Part shown: piece after piece, positions 9,649-16,395 of the stretch | How the letters are laid out: each line of letters starts with the position of its first letter | Position numbering within the stretch: position 1 is the stretch's first letter | Origin: Gammaproteobacteria bacterium | Lineage (GTDB): Bacteria; Pseudomonadota; Gammaproteobacteria; JAJPIJ01 | Length of the DNA stretch: 64,000 bases | Reading direction: 5' to 3' | NCBI GenBank assembly: GCA_022072255.1 | Contig: JAJVHZ010000076.1 | Coordinates: 1 to 64,000, forward strand | Translations under genes and position numbers: made by a program | Notes under the pieces: model-generated | Told to the model about the DNA's origin: nothing | Databases searched by the model: none | Seen by the model: the letters and a program-made list of their open reading frames with translations, nothing else

Positions 9649-10888
9649 AACGCAAAGCCTCCGCCGGCTGCGTGCGCGCCGCGCGCAATGCCGGATAGAT
9701 CGTGGCCACCAGGGTAAGCAGCACCGAAAGCGCCGTCACCACCGTCACGTCCGACCAGTGCATGTCGGAGGGGACTTCGCAGATGTAGTAGGTGCGGCAG
9801 TCGAGAAACTTGAAATGCAGTCCCTGCTCCAGCCATCGGATGAATTCCCTCAGGTGGGTGGCGAGCCATACGCCGGCGGCGCCGCCGATGAGCGTTCCGA
9901 CGACTCCGATCACGGCGCCCTGCACCACGAACACGCCCATCACCGAACGCGGCGAGAGGCCGAGCGTGCGCAGGATCGCGATGTCGGCCTGCTTGTCGGT
10001 CACCACCATCACCAGTGTGGAGACAATGTTGAAGGCGGCCACGGCGACGATCAACATAAGTATCACGAACATCATCACCTTCTCGGTCTTCAGCGCCTGG
10101 AAAAAGGTCACGTGCTCCTTGGTCCAGTCCTTGACGGCGTAGGCGCCGCCCAGCGCCTTGCCGATCTGCCCGCCGATGCGCGGCGCGTCGAACAGATCGT
10201 CGAATTGCAGCCGTATGCCGGTCACCCCGCTGCCGTACCGGAACAGCCGCGCGGCGTCCTCGATGTGGATCACGGCCAGCGTGGTGTCGTACTCCTGCGC
10301 GCCGACCTCGAACACGCCGACCACGGTGAAGCGCTTGGAGCGCGGGATGTTGCCGGCAGCGGTCGCCACCGGTTGTGGCGAGATGATCATGACCTTGTCG
10401 CCGACGTTCGCGCGCAACGAGCGCGCCAGGGCCCCGCCGAGCACGACCCCGAACCGCCCCGGCTCGAGCGCCTCGAGACGGCCCTCGATCATCTTCTGGC
10501 CGATGATGGAGACCTGTCCCTCGAGCGCGGGGTCCACACCTTGCACCACCACGCCGTTGACGTAGCCGCCGTAGGTCGCCATGGCCTCCGTGCGGATATA
10601 CGGCGCCGCGCCCACGACATGCGGCTGTCGGCGCAGCTTCTCGAGCAGCGGCCGCCAGTCCTGCAGCGTGCCGTCGACGGCCTGCACGCTCGCATGCGAG
10701 GCCATTCCGAGGATGCGCGCGCGCAGCTCCTTCTCGAACCCGTTCATGACCGAGAGGATGATGATGAGCGCAAGCACTCCCACCGCCACGCCGATCATCG
10801 AGGACAGCGAGATGAAGGAGATGAACTGATTGCGGCGCTTGGCGCGCGTGTAGCGCAGGCCGATGCTGACCGAGAGCGGATGAAACAC
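9641..10888 (-). CDS. lolE: LolC/LolE-family lipoprotein-releasing permease (second copy)
   Basis: A 415-aa permease with one N-terminal helix, a large periplasmic domain and three C-terminal helices. Family motifs are [50 protein letters not shown] and the C-terminus [15 protein letters not shown] 10888 is chosen because homologues start at FHPL. AGGGA lies just upstream, and the longer frame back to 10936 would add basic residues of poor quality and overlap the next gene. It is a paralogue of the upstream permease (10933-12192). Which copy is functionally LolC and which LolE cannot be decided by eye, so the symbol is provisional. Confidence 0.88.
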   Translation of the reverse strand: MFHPLSVSIGLRYTRAKRRNQFISFISLSSMIGVAVGVLALIIILSVMNGFEKELRARILGMASHASVQAVDGTLQDWRPLLEKLRRQPHVVGAAPYIRTEAMATYGGYVNGVVVQGVDPALEGQVSIIGQKMIEGRLEALEPGRFGVVLGGALARSLRANVGDKVMIISPQPVATAAGNIPRSKRFTVVGVFEVGAQEYDTTLAVIHIEDAARLFRYGSGVTGIRLQFDDLFDAPRIGGQIGKALGGAYAVKDWTKEHVTFFQALKTEKVMMFVILMLIVAVAAFNIVSTLVMVVTDKQADIAILRTLGLSPRSVMGVFVVQGAVIGVVGTLIGGAAGVWLATHLREFIRWLEQGLHFKFLDCRTYYICEVPSDMHWSDVTVVTALSVLLTLVATIYPALRAARTQPAEALRYE

Positions 10889-10932
10889 GGGTCCCTCAGC
10901 CCCGGTCCGCGCGCGCCGCCTGCACCCGGCGG

Positions 10933-12192
10933 TCATTCATATCGCAGCGCCTCGGCAGGCTGGGTACGCGCAGCGCGCCAGGCCGGGTAAAGCGTCGCCA
11001 GCAGGCTCAGCAGGAATGCGGTGAGGCATACCGCCAGCACGTCGGAGAGGTGGACCTCGTAGGGCAGTTCGCTCAGGAAGTAGACGTCCGCCGGCAACAG
11101 GTCTATGCCGGTGGTCGACTCGATCCAGCGCGCGATGTCCTTGATGTTGGAGGCCAGGGCGATGCCGCAGATCGCGCCCACTACCGTACCGGCCAGCCCG
11201 ATGATGAATCCCTGCACCACGAACACGCCCATGACCGATCGGGGCTTCAGGCCCAGCGTGCGCAGGATGGCGATGTCGGAGCGCTTCTCCTGCACCGTCA
11301 TCACCAGCGTGGAGACGATGTTGAAGGCCGCGACCGCCACGATCATGGTCACGATCACGAACAGCATGGCCTTCTGGCTCTTCAGTGCCTTGAAGAAGTT
11401 GACGTGGAACTCGGTCCAGTCGATGGCGAAATAGTTCGCACCCAGCGCACCGACGATCTCGTTGACGCGCGCGAGGCTGCGCAGGGGGTCGTCGAACTTC
11501 AGGCGGATGCCGCTGACCGCCTTGCCGACCTTGAAGAGGTCCTGGGCATCGGCCAGGTTGAGCAGCGCCAGCGCCGAGTCGTACTCGTACATGCCGATGT
11601 CGAACAGCCCGCGGACCTCGTACGCGCGCAGCTCCGGCGTCACGCCGCCGGGCTCGCCCGTGGGCTGCGGCGCCACCAGCGTCACCCGGTCGCCGAGGCC
11701 GACCTTGAGCTTCTCCGCGAGCGCCGCCCCGAGCACGATGCCGCCGTCACTGCGCAGCACCGAGAGGTCCGCGCCGCCCTGACGCGGATCGCCGAGGACG
11801 GTCACCGTCGGTTCCAGCGCCGGATCGACGCCGTAGACGACCGTGCCGTTCACGCGGTTGTCGTGGGTGGCCATGGCCGCGGAGCGTATGAAGGGAGCGG
11901 CGCCGAGCACGTGCGGCTGGGCGGCGAGTCGCGCATTCAGCGCCTGCCAGTTCTCGATCGGTTCGAAATTGCTGGCAACCGTGCTGTGCGCGGACACGCC
12001 GAGGATCTTGCTGCGCAGTTCCTTCTCGAACCCGTTCATCACCGACAGCACGGTGATGAGGGCCGTGATCCCGAGCGCCATGCCGAGCACCGAGGTCGCC
12101 GCGATGAACGAGAGGAATCGGTTGCGGTGTCGGGTTGCCTTTCCCCCGCGCGTGTATCGCACTCCGATGTAAACCGGCAGCGGATGAAACAT
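10933..12192 (-). CDS. lolC: LolC/LolE-family lipoprotein-releasing permease (first copy)
   Basis: A 419-aa permease with the same plan as its downstream paralogue: an N-terminal helix (LSFIAATSVLGMALGITALI), a periplasmic domain, and three C-terminal helices with [20 protein letters not shown] and the identical ending [12 protein letters not shown]. It receives lipoproteins at the inner membrane and hands them to LolA, together with the other permease and LolD. It is the first gene of the run. The 47-bp region to divergent tsaB must hold its promoter. ATG 12192 follows no strong Shine-Dalgarno. The LolC/LolE assignment is provisional. Confidence 0.88.
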   Translation of the reverse strand: MFHPLPVYIGVRYTRGGKATRHRNRFLSFIAATSVLGMALGITALITVLSVMNGFEKELRSKILGVSAHSTVASNFEPIENWQALNARLAAQPHVLGAAPFIRSAAMATHDNRVNGTVVYGVDPALEPTVTVLGDPRQGGADLSVLRSDGGIVLGAALAEKLKVGLGDRVTLVAPQPTGEPGGVTPELRAYEVRGLFDIGMYEYDSALALLNLADAQDLFKVGKAVSGIRLKFDDPLRSLARVNEIVGALGANYFAIDWTEFHVNFFKALKSQKAMLFVIVTMIVAVAAFNIVSTLVMTVQEKRSDIAILRTLGLKPRSVMGVFVVQGFIIGLAGTVVGAICGIALASNIKDIARWIESTTGIDLLPADVYFLSELPYEVHLSDVLAVCLTAFLLSLLATLYPAWRAARTQPAEALRYE

Positions 12193-12239
12193 GGGCGGGC
12201 ATTATACGTGTGCGGGCCGGCGCCCGCTTGTATGGAATA

Positions 12240-12935
12240 ATGGCGGCAGTGAACCTGCTCGCGATCGAAACCTCCACCGAGGCCTGCTCCGCCGCCGTCC
12301 ATGCCGGCGGCCGCGTTTGCGCGCGCGCGGAGTTCGCCCCGCAGCGGCATGCGGAATTGATCCTGCCGATGTGCGAGGCCGTGCTCGCCGAGGCCGGCCT
12401 GCGGCTGCAGGACCTCGACGGCCTGGCCTTCGGCCGCGGGCCCGGGGCCTTCACCGGCGTGCGGATCGCCACCGGCGTGATCCAGGGGATCGCGCTGGGC
12501 ACGGGGCTGAAGGTGGCCGCGGTCTCGTCGCTTGCCGCGCTGGCACAGGGGATCGTGCGCACACGCGCGGCGAGCCACGTCCTGGCGGGCATGGACGCGC
12601 GCATGGGCGAGATCTACATCGCCGCGTACGCGGAACACCAGGGTGCGGCGGCCGCCGTGTCGTCCGAGGAGATCGGCAGGCCCGCCGATGTGCTGCTGCC
12701 GCGGGACGCGACATGGTCGGGCGCCGGCACTGCCTTCGCGGTCTACGAGGAGGTGCTCAGGGCCAGGCTCGGGGATCGCCTGGCAGCGATCTATCCCGAA
12801 TCGTATCCGCTGGCGCAGGACGTGGCGGCGCTGGCGGTGGGGATGTTCGCACGCGGCGAGGCCGTCGAGGCTGAACTCGCACTGCCCGTGTATCTGCGCG
12901 ACCGCGTGGTCGACGCCGTGGCCTTGCAGCCGTGA
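12240..12935 (+). CDS. tsaB: tRNA threonylcarbamoyladenosine biosynthesis protein TsaB
   Basis: A 231-aa ASKHA-fold protein that scaffolds TsaD and TsaE in t6A37 modification of ANN-decoding tRNAs. It opens with LLAIETSTEACSAAV, followed by RHAELILP and the GRGPGAFTGVRI motif near residue 63, all diagnostic of TsaB. ATG 12240 is used: the frame upstream lies in the lolC promoter region, and GGAA sits just before it. It is divergent from lolC with a 47-bp gap. No tsaD or tsaE is in the window. Confidence 0.94.
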   Translation: MAAVNLLAIETSTEACSAAVHAGGRVCARAEFAPQRHAELILPMCEAVLAEAGLRLQDLDGLAFGRGPGAFTGVRIATGVIQGIALGTGLKVAAVSSLAALAQGIVRTRAASHVLAGMDARMGEIYIAAYAEHQGAAAAVSSEEIGRPADVLLPRDATWSGAGTAFAVYEEVLRARLGDRLAAIYPESYPLAQDVAALAVGMFARGEAVEAELALPVYLRDRVVDAVALQP

Positions 12936-12972
12936 GGATACGCCCGCGGCCCCCGGCAGTGAGCGCCGGCTG

Positions 12973-13194
12973 ATGCGGCGTTGGCTGCTCAGCCTGGTGG
13001 TGGCGCTGGCCGCCTATCTGGCAGGCGCGTTCGGGGGCGGCGCCCTGCTGCTGCAGTACTCCTCGAACACGCATGATCGCGGCCTCGAGGCGGCAATGAC
13101 CGGCGCCTTCGTATTCGGCCCTGTGGCCGCCATCATCGGCTTCCTGGTCGCATATCATCGCGCCGGTCGCCGTGGGCCGGACCATCGGGGTTAA
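12973..13194 (+). CDS. Small two-helix membrane protein
   Basis: A 73-aa protein with two predicted membrane helices: about residues 4-28 (LLSLVVALAAYLAGAFGGGA) and 44-63 (TGAFVFGPVAAIIGFLVAYH). It ends in a basic tail. The start is ATG 12973, 37 bp after tsaB. A longer in-frame extension into tsaB is not used because it is Arg-rich and lacks coding character. Third-codon-position GC is high, as in neighbouring genes. The stop overlaps the stop of the convergent DUF1223 gene within a shared TTAA. The function is unknown; it may be co-transcribed with tsaB. Confidence 0.6.
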   Translation: MRRWLLSLVVALAAYLAGAFGGGALLLQYSSNTHDRGLEAAMTGAFVFGPVAAIIGFLVAYHRAGRRGPDHRG

Positions 13195-13973
13195 CGACCG
13201 TCCGCCCAGCCGCCGACGGACTGCAATGGCGCCGGGTCGGCACCGGCGCTCACCCACGCCGCGTAGGCGTAGCGCCCGGCGGGCACGGCGGGCGCAGGCA
13301 ACACCAGTTCCGACACGTATGTCCCGGCCTCGCCCCGCATCGGCACCTGCATGCTGCCGAGGACGACGAAATCATGATCGAGCCGGCGCCCGCGATTCTC
13401 GCCCGCCTCGATCGCCGAGACGAGATCGAGACCGAGCACCGCCACCGTCGCGCGCAGCGCGGCCGCGCGCGACTGCAGGGCCCGGAAGGTCACTCGCGCC
13501 CGCGCCTTGTCGAGGATCTCCAGCGTAAGGTGGCCCGGCAGGTCACTGGCGGGTAGCGGCAGCTCGCGATCCCAGAGCCACCCGCGCCACTCCTGTCCGT
13601 GCACCACGAAGGCCGGCGTATACGCCTGGCTGAGGCCCCCCGTACCCGCGTAGGCCCGCTGCCGCAGGCCGTGCAACGGGGAGCCGTAGCGGTCCGACCA
13701 GCCGAGGTGGTCCCAGTAGTCGACGTGAAACGCGACCGGGACGAAGCGTCGCCACAGGTCCGGGGACCGCTCCAGGCCGGCGAGCCAGTTCTCCGCCGGC
13801 GGACAACTGCTGCAGCCCTCGGAGGTGTAAAGCTCGATGAGCGGGACCACGACCGGCCCGCTGGCCATGACCAGCGGCTCCGCCTGCAGGCGGACAGCCG
13901 CCAGCACGAGCGTCGCAAATATCGTCACGGTCGACAGCGATCGGGGCAGTGATGGCATCCGGATCTCCCGCAT
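13191..13973 (-). CDS. DUF1223 thioredoxin-like exported protein
   Basis: A 260-aa protein with an N-terminal signal peptide (about residues 1-31, ending LQAEP) and a thioredoxin-like DUF1223 domain. The motif LYTSEGCSSCPPAENWL near residue 49 carries the CxxC-type pair (Cys-Ser-Ser-Cys). FHVDYWDHLGW and SQAYTPAFVVHG are also typical of the family. It is likely a periplasmic thiol-active or metal-related protein; the substrate is unknown. Start ATG 13973, although the internal Met6 is also possible. It converges on the small membrane gene at 13194 with overlapping stop codons. Confidence 0.85.
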   Translation of the reverse strand: MREIRMPSLPRSLSTVTIFATLVLAAVRLQAEPLVMASGPVVVPLIELYTSEGCSSCPPAENWLAGLERSPDLWRRFVPVAFHVDYWDHLGWSDRYGSPLHGLRQRAYAGTGGLSQAYTPAFVVHGQEWRGWLWDRELPLPASDLPGHLTLEILDKARARVTFRALQSRAAALRATVAVLGLDLVSAIEAGENRGRRLDHDFVVLGSMQVPMRGEAGTYVSELVLPAPAVPAGRYAYAAWVSAGADPAPLQSVGGWADGR

Positions 13974-14205
13974 TGGGATGGCGGCTGGAACGGGGTGCGG
14001 GCGCCGGCCCCGGGGGTGAGCACCCGGGCTACGGGGCAGACCGCCACCGGACCGATCCGGCCCGCCCCGGTTGGGTGCCGACGGCGGTCTATCCGTTACC
14101 TCTTGTACCGCGCAATCCTGCGTGTCGGGCCCGATCCGCGGGGAAGGTGGCCGGGGCGGCCATGACGCGCGGCTACGCCGACCCGGATGCGTTCGCCGCG
14201 GGCAA

Positions 14206-14433
14206 TCAGCCGCCTGCCGAGAACAGATCCTCGTGCCAGAAGCTCAACAGGGACACCATGAACGAGAACCAGAACGCGGCGTAGCCAATGCCCTGGGCGA
14301 GCGACTCCTTCTGCAGCAGCAGGCCGATGCAGCCCATGCCGGTAAGGAAGAGGAAGAAGCGGCTTTCGACCGGGTAGCGTTTGAAGGCCCGGCGGTAACC
14401 CGCGTGAAGTTTGCGTGCGTACCTCGCGACCAT
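14206..14433 (-). CDS. Small two-helix membrane protein
   Basis: A 75-aa protein with a basic N-terminus (MVARYARKLHAGYRRAFKRY) and two hydrophobic stretches, about residues 26-40 (FFLFLTGMGCIGLLL) and 48-65 (IGYAAFWFSFMVSLLSFW). Third-codon GC is high, which supports coding. It lies 107 bp downstream of cpdA and 232 bp upstream of the DUF1223 gene on the same strand. I do not recognise the family. The 14000-14050 region downstream has GC-rich inverted repeats that could terminate transcription, but without a T-run. Confidence 0.6.
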   Translation of the reverse strand: MVARYARKLHAGYRRAFKRYPVESRFFLFLTGMGCIGLLLQKESLAQGIGYAAFWFSFMVSLLSFWHEDLFSAGG

Positions 14434-14540
14434 GACGGCATTCCGTCCCCGTTCGATTGCAACCTTGAACGGTTAACGGCCGCCATCGGGGCGGGCTTTA
14501 ACGGGCGCCGCGAGTGCGCGACCGGGCGCGTCAACGCGGC

Positions 14541-15371
14541 CTAGGCCTGCGCGTCCCCGCTGCCCTGCCGCACCACCCGCGTGCGGATCCGCCCGTCGGA
14601 GCAGAGGATCAGACGGCGGTGGCCGGCAGCGCGATCGTCGCGTTCGTAGCGAGTGGCTCCGGGTTTGAACTGCACGCAGGTGGACGGTGCACCCCACAGG
14701 CCCACACCGTTGCGCTGCGTCTCGACTTCCTGATGGATGTGACCCCAGAGCACCCCGCGCACCTGTGGGTGCCGGTCGAGCACGGCGAAGAAATCCTCAC
14801 TGTCCTCCAGCCCCATGGCATCCATCCACGGGCTGCCTATCGGCACCGGCGGGTGGTGCATCGCGATGAGCGCATGGCGCTGCGGCCACGCGCTCAGGGC
14901 GGCGTCCAGCGCGGCGAGCCGCCGGGTTCCCAGCCTCCCGCCCTGGCTGCCCTGGAGGTAGGTGCTCAGGAAGATGAGGTGCCAGTCGCCCAGCTGCGCG
15001 GCCTGCGGGCACACCACCCGCCCGCCGGTGAGATATCGCTGCATGGTCTCCGGGTCATCGTGATTGCCGGGGATGCAGAACACGGGGGCCTCCAGCGGCT
15101 GGAGTGCCTCGCGCAAGGCGATGTAGGACTCGGGACTGGCGTCGTGACTGAGATCGCCGGTGGCGAGGATCGCATCCATGCCGGCCTCCTCGCGCCGGAT
15201 CTGCCCGATCAGACAGGCAAGGGATCGGCGAGGATTGACGCCGTCGAATTCGAAGTTCGGGTCGCGCCCGAAATGCGCGTCGGAGATCTGCACCAGACGG
15301 ATGGACTCCGGCGCCGGCGCGCTACCATGGGCGTGCGGCCCCGCACTGTTCGCTGGGCCCATGACGGGCAA
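14541..15371 (-). CDS. cpdA: 3',5'-cyclic-AMP phosphodiesterase (CpdA-like metallophosphoesterase)
   Basis: A 276-aa calcineurin-like phosphoesterase. Metal-binding blocks appear in order: ISDAHFGRD (D-x-H), ATGDLSHD (GD), PGNHDDPE (GNHD), AMHHPPVP and GHIHQEVE (GHxH). The ending PSTCVQFKPG is shared with E. coli CpdA, which hydrolyses cAMP. The first about 25 residues (from ATG 15371) are low-complexity, and the true start may be nearer RLVQISD. The adjacent plus-strand methyltransferase starts 23 bp away, so the two genes share a very short divergent promoter region. Confidence 0.85.
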   Translation of the reverse strand: MPVMGPANSAGPHAHGSAPAPESIRLVQISDAHFGRDPNFEFDGVNPRRSLACLIGQIRREEAGMDAILATGDLSHDASPESYIALREALQPLEAPVFCIPGNHDDPETMQRYLTGGRVVCPQAAQLGDWHLIFLSTYLQGSQGGRLGTRRLAALDAALSAWPQRHALIAMHHPPVPIGSPWMDAMGLEDSEDFFAVLDRHPQVRGVLWGHIHQEVETQRNGVGLWGAPSTCVQFKPGATRYERDDRAAGHRRLILCSDGRIRTRVVRQGSGDAQA

Positions 15372-15394
15372 GACCTCCCACGGAGCAAGACACG

Positions 15395-16075
15395 ATGACC
15401 AACAAGACTATCACGCTCACCGACGCGTTATACGAGTACCTGCTGCGCGTCTCCTTGCGCGAGCCCGAGGTGCTGCGCCGCCTGCGCGAGGAGACCGCGC
15501 GCATGGCAGACGCCAACATGCAGATCGCCCCGGAACAGGGGCAGTTCATGGGGCTGCTGGCGCGCCTCACCGGCGCCCGCCGCGCCCTGGAGATCGGCAC
15601 CTTCACCGGCTATAGCGCGCTCAGCGTCGCCCTGCAGCTGCCGGCCGACGGCAGGCTCATCGCCTGCGACATCAGCACCGAATGGACGGCCGTGGCGCGC
15701 CGCTATTTCGAGGCCGCGGGCGTGGCGGACCGGATCGAGTTGAGGATCGCGCCGGCGCTGCAGACGCTGGACGATCTCCTCGCATGCGGCGCGGCGGGCA
15801 GCATCGACATGGTCTTCATCGACGCTGACAAGGAGAACTATCTCCACTACTACGAACGGGCGCTGCAGCTCCTGCGCACCGGGGGGCTGATCGTGGTCGA
15901 CAACGTGCTGTGGGACGGCAAGGTCGCCGACCCGGCCGCGAGCGACAGCGCCACCGCGGCACTGCGGGCGTTCAATGCCCGCCTGCGGACAGACGAGCGC
16001 GTGATGCTCAGCATGCTTGCCGTTGCCGACGGCATCACCCTCGCATTGAAGCTGCCTGGCGAACCCAAGATCTAG
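15395..16075 (+). CDS. SAM-dependent O-methyltransferase (caffeoyl-CoA OMT-like)
   Basis: A 226-aa class I methyltransferase of the O-methyltransferase 3 family. The SAM site ALEIGTFTGYSAL is at about residues 65-77, DMVFIDADKENY near 138-149, and VVDNVLWDG near 169. The Asp and Asn metal ligands of catechol/caffeoyl-CoA OMTs are kept. The small-molecule substrate is unknown. A purine-rich stretch (GGAGCAAGACACG) precedes ATG 15395. It is a monocistronic gene: a 320-bp regulatory region follows before nrdA. Confidence 0.88.
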   Translation: MTNKTITLTDALYEYLLRVSLREPEVLRRLREETARMADANMQIAPEQGQFMGLLARLTGARRALEIGTFTGYSALSVALQLPADGRLIACDISTEWTAVARRYFEAAGVADRIELRIAPALQTLDDLLACGAAGSIDMVFIDADKENYLHYYERALQLLRTGGLIVVDNVLWDGKVADPAASDSATAALRAFNARLRTDERVMLSMLAVADGITLALKLPGEPKI

Positions 16076-16185
16076 CTTTTCGCGCCGCAGGCCGACACTA
16101 TTCCTAGTAGTTCCAGCCCCGCGCCAGGTTCCCGACGCGGAGCGCCGAGTGCGACAAGCCCCTGAATCCCATGGACCGGGGCGGC

Positions 16186-16205
16186 TTATCCCCAGCTTAT
16201 CCCTC
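16186..16205 (+). promoter_or_regulatory. Two DnaA-box-like sites upstream of nrdA
   Basis: TTATCCCCA (16186-16194) and TTATCCCTC (16197-16205) form an 11-bp-spaced direct repeat of GCTTATCCC. The first differs at one position from the DnaA box TTATCCACA; the second is weaker. E. coli nrdAB is also controlled through DnaA boxes upstream of its promoter, so the placement is meaningful. Binding is inferred, not shown. Confidence 0.4.
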
Positions 16206-16234
16206 GCCTGTTCACCCATTTCTCACAGACTATT

Positions 16235-16250
16235 GCACAAGATATTGTGG
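16235..16250 (+). promoter_or_regulatory. NrdR box upstream of nrdA
   Basis: The 16-bp sequence GCACAAGATATTGTGG matches the NrdR consensus acaCwAtATaTwGtgt at 13 positions, including every strongly conserved one, and is nearly palindromic. A degenerate partner (16267-16282, ending TTGTGG) lies 32 bp away, close to three helical turns, the paired geometry NrdR needs. The sites flank and overlap the predicted promoter, which suits repression of nrdA-nrdB when dATP is high. The nrdR gene is not in this window. Confidence 0.65.
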
Positions 16251-16262
16251 TTGAATGGTTTC

Positions 16263-16291
16263 TTGACCCCTTTTCCTTGTGGTGCTAAAAC
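16263..16291 (+). promoter_or_regulatory. Predicted sigma70 promoter of the nrd operon
   Basis: TTGACC (16263-16268) and TAAAAC (16286-16291) are separated by 17 bp. This is the best -35/-10 pair in the 320-bp region before nrdA, and the degenerate NrdR half-site lies in its spacer. A TTGACA at 16305-16310 has no -10 partner. Transcription would start near 16298, giving a leader of about 100 nt. Confidence 0.45.
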
Positions 16292-16313
16292 TCTTACAGT
16301 CCTTTTGACACTT

Positions 16314-16342
16314 GGGCTGGGCACCGGGGGGTGCGGCAGCCC
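16314..16342 (+). promoter_or_regulatory. Strong stem-loop in the nrdA leader
   Basis: GGGCTG (16314-16319) pairs with CAGCCC (16337-16342), and GCACC (16321-16325) with GGTGC (16330-16334), around a GGGG loop. This gives an 11-bp interrupted stem in the predicted 5' leader. No T-run follows, so it is not a simple terminator. It may stabilise the mRNA or control translation. The rest of the 16076-16395 gap holds the promoter elements listed separately. Confidence 0.4.
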
Positions 16343-16395
16343 GTCCCCGAACAAAACACAAAAGAGATCTCGAAAGATCTTCTGGAGGAAGGCAG

